This document shows positions 1 through 11,176 of a DNA stretch of 64,000 nucleotides, piece by piece. The position numbers and the translations under genes were made by a program. Source of the DNA: Botryosphaeria dothidea (lineage: Eukaryota; Ascomycota; Dothideomycetes; Botryosphaeriales; Botryosphaeriaceae); NCBI GenBank assembly GCA_011503125.2, contig WWBZ02000013.1, forward strand, positions 723,501 to 787,500. The letters are read 5' to 3'. Each line of letters begins with the position of its first letter. Position 1 is the first letter of the stretch. The notes under the pieces were generated by a model. The model made no database searches, was not told the origin of the DNA, and saw only the letters and a list, made by a program, of their open reading frames with translations.

Positions 1-510
1 TGATACTGCTGGTAGATTGCCATCTGATGGATGCTGCAGGCATCACGTTTAGTCTATGGATGCCTCAGGTGTCCTTTCAGGCATTCACTCTAAATTAGGC
101 TTAACGTTAGATCCGGCTACTTAGCAACTCGCCGGCTTACCACCTAATCTACATCCTTCTGCACATCCATCAAACACACTGCTTATTGTAAGATGGTGTG
201 GTTAATGAAAAGAGGTAGATTGCGTGTTGCTGGGATGTTGTTTTATGTTGCAATTTGTGGTCCGAACAATGGATTGAATGAGTGGCATGAGGAGCAGAGG
301 GCCCGGAAGGCGGTCACCCTTTTATACCCCGGTTTTGTGGCTAATCTACACAAATAATACCATAGTGGTGTGATTGCAACATTTTATGGCCGGGATTGAT
401 ACTTGGTGTTGAGAAAAATTGAGAAAAAGCAATGAAATAATGGGAATAAAACTCGGCAAGTGTGATACTGGCTGACATGTAGCAAACGTGAGCGCCTAAA
501 TCTAGCACTC
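1..510. other. AT-rich non-coding stretch with a leftward promoter-like element
   Basis: No coding frame of credible length or composition is visible. The only structured part is a leftward TATA/core-promoter-like element at 278-326 that resembles one at 5353-5400, so a gene reading off the left edge is possible. Confidence 0.5.
278..326 (-). promoter_or_regulatory. Leftward core-promoter-like element, copy A
   Basis: Read on the minus strand this is TATAAAAG, then GGGTGACC, then CTCCTCATGCCACTCAT. The last 17 bases are identical to those at 5353-5369, where they also follow a TATA box on the same strand at nearly the same spacing (49 versus 48 bases overall). It would drive a gene reading off the left edge of the window. 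Its role is inferred from arrangement only. Confidence 0.4.
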
Positions 511-3086
511 TTATCTCTTTCTTTTTCTACTTTTTTTTAGTACTGGCTTGTTCTGCTCTTGTACTATGTCCTCTCGATCTTCATCTTGCTCCTTCTGTAG
601 CCTCTTCTTCTTTCTTTCCCGCTCTATCTGTAGCCTTAGTAACCGTATCTCCTCGTCCTTTCGCTCGATCTGTAGCATCATCTCTTCTCTCTCTTGCTTC
701 CCCTGGAATACCACTCCCTCCATTTCTGTTGATATCTCCTCTTTGCTCTGTGTTGTTTCACCTTGCAATGGCATACCATTAGAAGCCGGACCATTAGAGT
801 CATAGAATCCTGTATTGACTCTTTGCCTCCCTTCGCTCAATGACCAAGCTTTAAATAGCTGTTTGTCGTGCGTGTAGATCTCTGCAGTCAACTCGTCTGG
901 TTGTATGACGACATGAAAGAAATGCGATTTGATTTCCTCATCTAATTTGTAAATAATTCAAGATTATGTATTAGCTTCAATCTCTTTAATAAAAAATAGA
1001 TAGAAAGGAAAGGAAGCTTACCTTCAATTGTAACCTCTCGGAGCGCAGCTCTGGGACAGAAGTTGAGAATGATATAGTCGTCCATAATACCCCATCTTTG
1101 ATACTTGCCGCTACTGCTGAACCGAGCAATATGCTTGGTAATTTCTGTATTGCTTCCACACTGTAATACTTCGATTCCCCACTTTCGATCAGAGATGTAG
1201 AAATCGATTCGACCGTCTTTGTTGTGGGAATACTCAGATAGGATAGGGAGATAATGGAGCTCAATGTTAAGACAGGAATACAGCTCGTTTTGAAAAGCAG
1301 CTTCTGGTATGCCCCAGTGCCCATTGTTTTGGGAACACCGACGGTTCTGGAGTGTGCTTGGGCTGAATCGAGCAATTGCATTGGTGCAAATTTGCTGAAG
1401 ACTCAGGTTTTTTACCTCAGCATCTGGCTCTCGACCTGGAAAAAGGCGGCGATAGGCGACCCGTCGATGTAGTGGAGATGCAAAAGTAAACTTCGTGTTT
1501 TTGCTTCCAGCTTCTAGTTGTTCGGTGTGTAGCAAGCCCTGCTTGTGACAAAATCCAAAGGCGTCGAAATCTTTCTGTAGGCGGCTTAACCCATAAGGTT
1601 GCATAGCGACTTCGCGTAGCGCTTTCTTAATATCCACGAGCTTAAGATGGCTGTACTCAGGCGCTTGGTGAAGACATGTTTCCACATATTCCTCGCACAA
1701 AGGTGTCCAGACTCCTCTACCATAGGTACTAAGGTAATCTATAAGATTACCTTCACGGTGGGTGATTAGTTCGTGAAAGAACTCTGGTGATAACACCTCA
1801 GGAATACGAACACGAGCCTTTGAAATGTTAGCAATATCTGCGTTACAATATAAATAATTAAGACTTACTTGTTTTTCAAGAAGCTCCGTATATGACAATA
1901 ATATTCCAATCATACCTGGGTGACCACCAGTAGCACCGTAGAGGTACTCAACAACTTCATCCTCAAACCTGCATTTAAAATAATTGGCGAATCTTCCAAC
2001 TACATCTTCTACTTCCCCTCGCCGGAAGAGCATGCATAGGCTTCCAGGTATAAGAGGACGTAGTTCTATACGGTGTAGAGTATGCATTCGTTGTGCCTGA
2101 GATTCGACTTTCAGATCACGTTGATGAGAGACCCCAGTAGCACCATAAACGCAGACAAGTATAAGCAAAGGTGCATATCTTGTGTTGCGGTGGTTCTTTA
2201 CGAATGTCCAAAAGTCTTCTTCTTCATAAGAGCCCTGGGCTTCATCAATAAGATAGATCGTTCGGGCATTGAAATTGCGTGGACGAAGTTTTGTGTTCTC
2301 TTCTTGCCAGAATGTCTCTTGCCGCTTCAGGTACTGCTGATATGGTATACCACCACGCTTTTCTATCCTTTCCCATTGAATGTATACTGGCTCTAAGTCC
2401 AACTCTTCATTGGCAATACGACAGCCTAGTAGTCTGAGTAAAGTGGTTTTTCCGACTTGAGGTGTTGCGCGAACAATCATAACTCCGTACTGACGCACCT
2501 GTTGCAGAACGGAAGTGACAAGCTCTTGTCGGTCGCAAACATAGTTGTCGCACCAAGGATACCAAGGATGCCTCCATTCTAGTTGATGACTTTCCATAGT
2601 GTGCCCACACGTGATGCAGTCGTTGATCCACGTAGTGCAGTTGTCGATCGAATATTCAAAAATTCCCTTGCGACAAGAACACTTAAGACAAGGCTGAAAG
2701 GTTTCCTTGAAGTTTTTGAGAACAGAGCTTGGTAGATGAGGCTTAGTGATTATCTGAAACCCTTTCTTGTTGCTAGGGTCTTGAGATGGAGTTTTATTGC
2801 CAGGGTCTCGGGGTGGGCCTTCGTTGCTGGAGTCTTGGGGTGGGTCTTCGTTGCTGGAGTCTTCAGGTGGGCCTTCGTTGCTGGAGTCTTGAGGTGTGGG
2901 AGATTCCTTTTGTGTACTCTGAGTAGAAGATTGAGCTCCATCAAGTTGGTAGAGCTGCTTCGGAGCAGCAGGTCCTGGAGTTTTTAAGGGTTGTTCAACT
3001 ATCCTTGCTTGTTTGATAGGAAGTTGCAACCCTACAGCTTGTGCTATAGGTGGAAGGCGGCTCTTAGATCTAGTAGTTACGGGCAT
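511..3086 (-). CDS. P-loop NTPase with nuclease-like C-terminal domain (Crinkler-like architecture)
   Basis: Three exons on the minus strand: 3086-1869, 1817-1022 and 941-511, giving 814 residues. The inner 51-nt intron (GTAAGT, GCTAAC branch, AAG end) is in frame, so an intron-retaining reading stays open; the 80-nt intron joins the frames by phase. The N-terminus is disordered with 9-residue repeats of DSSNEGPPE type (residues 66-107). Cysteine pairs CLKC and CITC (133-160) suggest a zinc ribbon. A P-loop, ATPQVGKTT (207-215), and a Walker B, TIYLIDEAQ (276-284), follow. Near 580-625, FQNELY, GRIDFYI and WGIEVLQ resemble the E-D-ExK/Q pattern of PD-(D/E)XK nucleases. The tail is a charged coiled coil ending in a basic KKSRKRKR run, a likely nuclear signal. 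NTPase plus REase-fold nuclease is the architecture of eukaryotic Crinkler-RHS-type proteins; that assignment is inference. The exact target or role (self/non-self conflict, effector, mobile-element remnant) cannot be told from sequence. Confidence 0.7.
2766..2891 (-). repeat. 27-bp tandem repeat inside the NTPase gene
   Basis: Four to five degenerate copies of a 27-bp unit encode DSSNEGPPE, DSSNEDPPQ, DSSNEGPPR, DPGNKTPSQ and DPSNKK. The first three copies are nearly identical and the last two have diverged. The unit keeps the reading frame, so copy number could vary without breaking the gene. Confidence 0.8.
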
Positions 3087-4903
3087 TTTCCACGTTGAGA
3101 AAAGTGTGGAAGAGCAGTCCTAGTAGAGACGCTAAAAGTTATCTCTATTATTTATATGTTACAACGTTGTTTTGTTCTATTTTTTTAATAAGTTACTAAT
3201 AAAGAAGTTACGTTTCTAGAAATCCCCAGCTCTGCAAACAGCAATTTATCTATGAAAGAAGAGTTTTATTATCAACCCAAGACAAAGATATTTGGGTAAA
3301 TGTTGAACATATAACGGCGGGCCTCTACCTCTAAGGATTATCACACCGAAGAGGGAGAAAACCTGTCGAAGGGTTTTCCTTGAGTGGGTACAAGAAGAAT
3401 GAGAACGACGTGACAAGAATACGACTGAGCACTGCGTGTGCGAAGGCCGTGTTACCAATAGAGTCTAAATTCTATTGTTGAAGTTGACCACGAAGGTCAA
3501 AGCTACCTAGGGAGTGTGGTTTATATACACATGGGAGAGTTGACAATCTAGTATATTGATCTCTTTGATCCGTTAGTCCGTGGTCTCGAGGGGGTTCGAG
3601 GGGTATATGAAGGATGGCTCTATTTTATGTTTCTTTTCTTACCTTTCCCGCGTGTTGCTTTACTTTCTACTTGTAGTCTCGTTTGCATCTATATTCTGGT
3701 TCGATGGATGGGAGATAGGTATGTTTTCTGTCAACCACATTGGCCCGAGGTCACGTGTTCTCTTTGTTTTTTTCGTACACGCGTTCTTTCTTTGCTTTTT
3801 TCGCAACACCAAACACCTATCCCCACACGCCTCATTTGCCCCATTTATGTTTATTTCCGTAAATCCGATTATCATGCGTATATAGCAGACCTCGATAGCA
3901 ACAATAAGAAAACCAGCAGTCTTACTTTCTTCCACCGTTCGACATTTTCTTTGTATACAGCGTGCTGGGCCTCGAATGAACCGGGATCCCAATGTAGCTT
4001 AGCGTAGAATAGCGTTCCTTGTCCCTATGGCCCGTGGAGGCCGACGGGGTGTATGAATCATCATCATCATCACCTTTCTTCACCATTTTCTTTTTTGCAC
4101 GCTTTTTACTTCAACACCGTACAACGGGGGTGTGTTGTAAGATATACGAAAGGGCAAGATGTTTCAGCTTAGTTACAGAGCAGAGTATAAAGCAACCCCC
4201 GGGTTGCCTCCCTCTCGCTCTTCATGCCATCACCGGCGTACAATGAGTACTTGTTAAACTACTGGTACTCAACACCATTGCGAGGTCGCAACATCTCATT
4301 CACGTGACTTGTTTCACCACATCTGGGCGCCTTGCCCGCCTTGCCTGACTTGAGCACGTCATTCGTTGTGTATATAAGTCACTTCGCAGGCTGCTCAATT
4401 AGAGAGAGCAGCAGTGTTCAATTCATTTTAGCTACACTGTTCAACAATACTCTTTTGCTTCATCACGCACTGCAACAGGAAGCGCGCATAATAGAGAAGT
4501 GGAGCGATTGGTAGAGTTAGGCGCCCGATAAAAGGCCACCAATAACAGCGCATATGTCATTCTATTGGTCTACACCTTCACATACATAGAAATGGGATCC
4601 GGTTTTACGGTTCTATGCACTTGCGAATCATGTATCGCGAAAATTAGCAGCAACATATCAATTTTACGCTAGGTGGAGTCTGTGTTTCTAAGTATATTTT
4701 TCCTAATTATAATGTCTAAGAACATAATTTACCCTTTTCTAATTCCATAAATTGACTCTAAAGATCTTAAATCCAGTTAACACATTATTTATATTTTTCG
4801 AGGGAGCGGACAAGATATCCTATATTCTGCGACCTGTGGTCGTACGTGACATCCAATTTTGCCAGTTGCCATTATATCCATTGACAATCATCCTGCAATT
4901 CAA
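3087..4903. other. AT-rich intergenic region, no gene recognised
   Basis: The stretch is rich in pyrimidine runs and A/T tracts (notably 4600-4830). The open frames here are low-complexity or hydrophobic by composition. A short CAT-repeat lies near 4047-4068. No transposase, reverse transcriptase or terminal repeat could be recognised; it may be degraded repeat DNA. Confidence 0.55.
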
Positions 4904-5194
4904 TTAGACACGATGCATCCATGGAGAGCGTGAGGGAGATGTGGATATGAGGCTGGATGGTATGTCTTTTGCGGACTTCTGTGGCTTGTGCAGGCCGTGA
5001 GGCAGTTTTATTGGAGGTTGGTGAGAGCGCAGCGACAGCCTCATGCGGAGATCTTTGAACTCAAGCCCGGTCGCCTTTAGCTCAACGTCGCTCCAGTAAA
5101 CGTATTCCTCTCCTTTGTACATATCTGACCGAGCGATATCACCGGCCCTAGCAGCGGTCGCAGTCATAAGAACAAGGGAAAGCACTTGCAACAT
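4904..5194 (-). CDS. Candidate small secreted protein
   Basis: A 96-residue single-exon frame begins with a strong signal-peptide-like segment (MLQVLSLVLMTATAARA, cleavage expected after ARA). The mature part is about 80 residues, basic and proline/serine-rich toward the C-terminus, with no cysteines. A leftward TATA box lies about 200 bases upstream inside the promoter element at 5353-5400. It sits in the AT-rich block beside the NTPase-nuclease gene, a setting where fungal small secreted proteins often occur. It matches no family I recognise. It could equally be a chance frame, because there is no homology and no intron to confirm it. Confidence 0.35.
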   Translation of the reverse strand: MLQVLSLVLMTATAARAGDIARSDMYKGEEYVYWSDVELKATGLEFKDLRMRLSLRSHQPPIKLPHGLHKPQKSAKDIPSSLISTSPSRSPWMHRV

Positions 5195-7952
5195 AATCTT
5201 GTCCCAGCTTCTAGTGCCTTCGATAATTACCTCTGAAGACAGATAGAGTTAACGCGGGCCACAGGGGTACTTAAAATCCACTCCTTCTTCCTCCAGCGAC
5301 TATTAGTAAGATAGCCTTTCTGTTGAATTGTGATTATTCGCATTACCAGATGATGAGTGGCATGAGGAGGAGGGTAGGTGACCCTGCAGCCTCTTATATA
5401 GTAGCTATCTAGCAAATTTTCGCTGTTGATCCTTGGTACAATAAGACCCTGTTTCTCCTAACAGTTCATAGTCCAACACTTTCTAGACCTAAGTATTAAG
5501 GTAGGACTGCAACTTCAGGACGCTAGATCGGTTCTACTTCGCAGAGGATTAGGGGTATGTAAAGACGAGATGTTATAGAATATATAAGATATGGTTCTCG
5601 ATAGTGAGGACTGATGGGGTAGTTTTATTCAGACCGCGAGGACTGACGCGCCGAATAAGAACTGCAGCTAGGCGAAGGATTGCTTCGGCATTTGGAGGGT
5701 TGTCGCGCGAGAAGCTATACTGGAATAAGCAACAGATGTCAGAAGTTTGACGAGTGTACTGACTTCAGGTTATGAGTCTAGATGAAAGTCCTCCAGAGGG
5801 TCGCAGCAAAGTCCATTTTGTACTGCGTGGCGGGAGTGCGCGCTTGGCCCACACATACTTCGGCGGAGGCCGTAAAACTGCCGATACGTGGGGTTTACTT
5901 CAAATTTGCTCGGGAAGGTTGCTAAAAAAAAAAAAACAGGTTAACCAGGTAATGTTGTAGAATTGGCAGTGCTTGATACACTTCGTAGTTGCTTCACGGT
6001 TAAAGCATGACTCTCGCTGGCAGATAACCTCGTATCGCTTGATCGCTGGATGAAACGGAGGCACACAGTGACAGTTGCTACACAAGTGGGCAGTGGTTGC
6101 CATTTTTACGTTTTCCCAGTAAACAGCGCATCTTTGCATCCCTTGTCTCCCGTTACAATTTCCTGTCATCACATTGCCGGAAGGAAGTTGTGAAATCGAT
6201 GTCGTTCGAGTAACTGTTCCAAACATCTCTTCCAAAAGGCTGCTGCTCCATGCCATCCAGAACGACTCCAGCGCTCTGAAATTTCTTGGCCCCCACTGCC
6301 ACAGTCCAGGACCGGTAGCCACTGGTTTCTCTAGTTTTTTTCCTGAACGAATGCTGCAGTCCTCATTCAACTACAACGTGAAGCTCCAGGGCTCGGTCAT
6401 CTTTATCACACGAGTCGCTAATGATAACCGCAAGTGATTTGCAAAGCATCACATGGTACTAAAGCACTCATTTAACCATCTAGATATGGCTCCTCTCCAT
6501 ACCCTGAATACACCCGCGCCTGCGTACGGCTCTCGTCCCTGGGCAGTGCCACGACCACTTCCAGTGCCTCGGCAGCTCTCGAACCCAGAGCACGCACAAG
6601 CTCCTCCCGCGCCGCTCGAAACGAGATATCGATCTCCACAAGGAAAAAAAAGAGCGCCGAAGCTTTAACGACCACGGCTCGCAACGATGCCGTGTCCCGC
6701 AATCAAGAGTGCTCGGCCGGCAAGCAAAGTCCAGACCAAATAGCCGCAAGACATACGATGAAAATCACCGTGCGGAAAAAAGCTCAAAGCGATCCAATAG
6801 TGCGTGAGTCCGTCCGTCCCTCGGCCAGCTATCGATTTCCCTCTTTGCTCGAGCCGAGCTCCATGTGTGCCCGGCAGGCCAACGTGCTGATGAGATGCTC
6901 GTTTATTCCGTATATTCGCGCCACCTCTGCGCCGCATTCGGTTCTAACTTCCACGCTCACTTCCCTACCAAGGGGACCGCCGAAACAGCCAAGATCCCTC
7001 CTTTCCACGACGTAGACCATCCACGGAGGTCACTCCTCCTATCCCAGTCCCTCCCCTCTCCTATATGATCGCCTCTCCTATACCCCCTCATCGCCCCATC
7101 GGCGCGATAACAGCAGAAAAGCTCCACCCAATCTGGCATCCGCACGACCCACAAAGGAAACGCGATCGGCACGCCCCCACAACCCGAAGCATCCCGGCCA
7201 CGCCCCTCCCAGAGCCGACTGCCGATCCCCTTCTCGAAGCAAACCTGCGGTGAAACAAGACCGCACGCCCAACCGGAGAGAGCCGTCCGCGCGCGCGCAT
7301 GCCGTACCGTCTTGCCATGCTGCTCGACAATAAGAATTTTGCCGGGGGAAAGCCAAGGAAAACGCACAGAGCCGCGATACTCCTCCCAGTACTTCTGCCT
7401 TCTTGTTTTCTGATTCATTGTGATCAGTGGTCTCGAACATCGACACCCCCACCCCTTGGTACTTGATGATGTGCGGTTCCATGATTCAGTTGGCGACGCG
7501 TCTCCCCATGCTGCTCACTTCCCAAAGTTCAGAGTGATCTGTTCCGTACGACCGGGACTAATGGTGGTGGCCTGACTGATATGAGGATGCGCCGGGAAGG
7601 ATTTGCTTGGCGGTGGTGAGACAGAAGATCTGCATATGTGGGCGGTTGTTCATGTCTCAGTTACCAGGAGTGGGGGTGGAAGGACTTCTGTTGTAGTGTA
7701 CGGATTTCACTATCATGTAAAAAGACATGGTGTGAAAGATCCGAAAAAACGTATTCCATGTTCACTGGCTTTGTGATTCGGGATTAAGACTCTCAGCTAC
7801 TGAAACAATATTTACAAAAGCTTTCAGAAAAAGCCAGCTCCCACACTTTCGCACCAAAACTTCCGCGATTCATCCTGCGTATCCTAGCATTCCACATCCT
7901 GCATCCTGCATATCCTCTACCCACTTTATCCATCACTGCCTCATCAATGCAT
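5195..7952. other. Long intergenic region with only weak ORF remnants
   Basis: Apart from the promoter element at 5353-5400 nothing firm is seen. Between about 6120 and 6437 a plus-strand frame ending at 6435-6437 has protein-like composition but no ATG and no recognised family. It might be a terminal exon after an acceptor near 6126, or decayed coding DNA. A 12-A tract is at about 5926-5937. The GC-richer part (6450-7420) has long frames on both strands without coding features. Confidence 0.45.
5353..5400 (-). promoter_or_regulatory. Leftward core-promoter-like element, copy B
   Basis: On the minus strand: TATATAAGAG, GGGTCACC and then CTCCTCATGCCACTCAT. The 17-base block is identical to that at 278-294. 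It lies upstream of the candidate secreted protein, which fits a promoter role. Confidence 0.4.
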
Positions 7953-10122
7953 TTACGAAGACTTTGCGTCAGCAAGGATGACATCCGAGGCCTTCTCGGA
8001 GATCATATATATCGGGAGCGCGATGTAGGTACCAGTTAGGTTGTTAGCATATATCTTTGGTTGTTATCACATTGGGGACTCACCAGGAATCTTGGGGAAA
8101 GAGGAGGCGTCAACGACACGGAGACCCTCGACGCCGCGGACCTTGAAGTCACCATCAAGAACGGCATTCTCGTCGTCATCAGAGCCGATGGGGCAGGTGC
8201 AGGAAGCGTGGTGGCCCCAAGCCTCGTACTTGGCGAACTCCTTCCACTCCTCGTCGGTCTGAACCTGCTCACCGGGCCAGACCTCGGTGAACTTGCCATC
8301 GAGAGGGATGAGGTCCTGGAAAGCCTGGCGGCCGTACTTCATACCCTCAACGAGGGCGTCGAGGTCCTCATCGCCGCCGACCTGGAAGTTGCGCTTCCTG
8401 ATGTCGGGAACGTCCTGGGGGTCGGCGCTCTGAAGAGTGACGGTGCCGGCGTTGTTACGGGACTCGGCCTTGAGAGTGAGCCAAGTCCAGTGGTTGGAGC
8501 CGTTGGTGGCGTTCTGGAAGAAGTTGGGGTAGTAGCCGTTGAAGTAAGCGGGCCAGCCAGCGACGAAGAGATCAGCGTTGCCGTTGAGGGAGTTGCTGGC
8601 CTTCTTGGTGATGGCGAGAGCGACACCGTTGGTAGCGTAGACACCCTTCTCGACGGGAAGGTCCTCCCACTTCTCAAGGCAAGGGTCGGAGTCACCCTCG
8701 AGGAAAGTGCAGTCCTTGACGAGAGAGATCTTGGTGGGGGCCTGGCCGACAACGGGAATCTCGTAACGGTCCTGGAGGTTGGTACCAACGCCGGGCAGAT
8801 CCTTGACGACCTCGATGCCGAACTTCTCGAGCTCGGCCTTGGGGCCGACACCAGAGAGCTTCAGAATCTGGGGAGTGTTGAAAGCACCACCGGACAGAAT
8901 AACCTCGCGAGTAGCCTTGACGGAGCCCTTGGTGCCCTTGCCAGTGGCAGAGCCGGACTGGCGGCGGGGATCAGCGCCGTACAGAGACTTGCCAGTGAGG
9001 AAGCTGACGCCGGAAGCCTTGGGCTTGCCATCGGATCCGTTCTCGAAATCGACGTTGGTAACCAGGGTGTTGAGCTGGACGTCGAGCTTGTACTTGGAGG
9101 TGCCATCGTCGTTCTTGGCGTTGATGACCTCGTTGATGAAGTCGACAGGACCAGCACGCTTGTACTCGGGGATCTTCATGGCAAGAGGTACCTGCCACAT
9201 ACCCTCGTCCGAGTCACGCGAGGCGCCGGGGTTGTTGATGTCACGGAGCAGGACCTGCGCAAGGCCGGTGGCCGTGGTGACGAGCGACTCGAGAAGAGTC
9301 TGGCCCATACCAGCAGCAGCAGCCAGGACCAGAGAGACAACCTTGAGATCCTGAGCGATCAGGGTCAGCTCGGTCAGCGAAGTCTCGAGCCAGCCGCTGA
9401 AGCCGTGGCCGGCAATGCTGTTGGGCAGGTAGCGGGCCTTCTCCAGGCGCTCGTAGTACTTGCGCATGTTGTCAGGGGCCCAGGTGTCATCGCCGGTGAT
9501 TTTCTGGATGTACTCCCAATCACTCTCGTAGGGGTAGACAGTGATCAGGGCGTTGTGGCCAGAGCAGCCACCAAGGGAACCGACACGCGGGTAGAGGATG
9601 CCAAGAGGAGTGGCGCCCTCAGGCGGGTTGGGGCCAGTGTAGCGGGAGCCGTCAGCGAGCTCGTAGGTGAGCTTGGTGTCCTTCTTCATCTCCTCCTCGT
9701 CGTCGAAGTGCTTGACGAAGTAGTCCCACCTCATGGGCTCGTACTCGGCAGCAACCGAGTGCAGAGCGGGGACGTTGTACTGGGTGGTGTTGGTCTCGTC
9801 ATCACCAGCCTCGAGGAGGAGGACCGAGTGGCCGGCCATGGCGAGCCTGGCGGCGAGAGGAGCACCACCGGGACCAGAGCCAACAACGACATACTCGTAG
9901 TCCTCGAGAGTGGTCTCGGTGGTAGAGTTGTCAACGGCACGCTTCACATTTGCGCCGCGGAAGGGCGTGTGCTCAGCGCCATTACTGTGGTCAATGTCAG
10001 CAACCAAGCAATCAATAAGGCCGAGGGGCAGAGTCAGGAAGGGGACATGGGCCATACATGATGCGCGCAGAAGCGAAGGAGCTCAGAAGAGAGAGAACGG
10101 TGAAAGCCTTCATAACAATCAT
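7953..10122 (-). CDS. Secreted GMC-family flavin oxidoreductase
   Basis: Exons 10122-10058, 9984-8084 and 8032-7953 give 681 residues. FAD-dependent GMC enzymes oxidise alcohols, sugars or aryl alcohols. MIVMKAFTVLSLLSSFASA is a signal peptide, so the enzyme is probably extracellular. The dinucleotide fold VVGSGPGG is at about residues 55-62, the N-domain signature around GGCSGHN, and the catalytic His region is WGHHASCTCPIG. The last exon supplies the usual C-terminus, YMISEKASDVI. The first intron (73 nt) is regular. The second (51 nt, GTGAGT donor, GCTAAC branch) must end in CTG to restore the family C-terminus; no AG exists at the expected place. Without splicing the protein ends a few codons past KIPG. 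The catalytic core is sure; the substrate is unknown. Confidence 0.9.
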
Positions 10123-11176
10123 CTTGGCGGAATTATTAGAGACCCAAGTCTTAACGAGCGACAAGAGGGTGAGTGAATTGGTAAGTCCCCGGTGGGTGAA
10201 AGAGCGACTGGGAGGGTGAGGAGCCAAGACAGGCGCTCGAATTGGATTTTTATAGCGGCTTTGGAGGCGCGCTCGAAGCCGCACAGGGCGCCGGAGATGG
10301 TGGCAGCATCACGAGCCGGACCGCTTGGGGCAGTCGCTAGTGATTGGGATCAACGGCGGCGGCGGCGTCGGCGGCGTGAGACGGACAGGAGACACGGCAG
10401 CGGCGATTGCGGCATTGCGGCGGGCGGCGCAGGCTATTTCGCAGCGCGTGCAGATCGCCAAATTACGACACCAGATGCGTGTAGGCAGCGGACCCACGGC
10501 AGCAGCGTTGGTACTGGCAGGCGGTCAGGGTGGACGGGGGAGATACCGGTTGCGTGCAGCGGGGAGCTTACCTAGGCGACTGCTGCAGGTGCTTATTTGC
10601 GCGCGCCGGGTGCCTGGCCCGTGCGCGGCGCTCGGCCGCCGTTGCAACGGTCGCTACTTCCCTAGTGCCAGGGGCCGCCTGCCCAGCCCGCTCGGCTTGA
10701 CCTGCTGTGGCCGAATTCGTGGCCAGCCCAGTCCCTGTTCCTCTCTGCCCAGCCACGACTCGCCGTCACCGACTCATGAGCGCCTCCACCATCCAGGCGC
10801 ATTCTGCTCTTTGCGCGCCTTGTCTGCCAGGGCGCATGCACATCCCCCCACCGCTGCTTTCTCCTACGCCTCACCAGCCGTCTGGAAGCGGCCCCGTCTC
10901 CCCACCCATGGAAGCCTTTACGAATCCTGTCCATCAGCATCCCATCGCTGTGCCGGTCATTTGCCAGTCGCCTGATTGCCCGGGCACACGTCGGCTCGCA
11001 TTTCACCATGAGCAAGTCCGAAAGCAGCTGGCGTGTGCTGCCGCCCGATGGCGACGACAGAGCTGGTTATAATCCTCGGCCTCCGGCTGAAAGACGCTGT
11101 CCCAGTCCGCTCCATTCCTTCCATCCGACCCGTTCCCTTCGCTTCGACATCTGGGACTCCACCCTCTCGCGCCATC
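10123..11176. other. Divergent promoter region, GMC gene and CFEM receptor
   Basis: The stretch is GC-rich and has several long frames on both strands that lack domains and follow GGC/GCC periodicity, so I treat them as non-coding. It must contain the promoters of both flanking genes; only the GMC TATA box is clear. Confidence 0.6.
10247..10254 (-). promoter_or_regulatory. TATA box of the GMC oxidoreductase gene
   Basis: TATAAAAA on the minus strand lies about 125 bases upstream of the GMC start codon, a normal position for a strongly expressed fungal gene. Confidence 0.5.

Noticed and set aside
3580..4007. Hydrophobic plus-strand frames that look like small membrane proteins
   Set aside because: Caused by a T-rich tract giving Phe/Leu/Ser codons in two frames at once.
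5900..6370. 156-codon minus-strand cysteine-containing frame
   Set aside because: No ATG at its start, ends in a poly-Phe run from a T tract, and no spacing typical of secreted cysteine-rich proteins.
1..6400. Intact transposable element
   Set aside because: The composition suggests repeat-derived DNA, but I found no transposase, reverse transcriptase, long terminal repeat or inverted ends.
8061..10061. 666-codon plus-strand frame opposite the GMC gene
   Set aside because: It is the antisense mirror of the GMC coding frame, rich in Leu/Val/Gly with no domain; the minus strand shows FAD and catalytic motifs.
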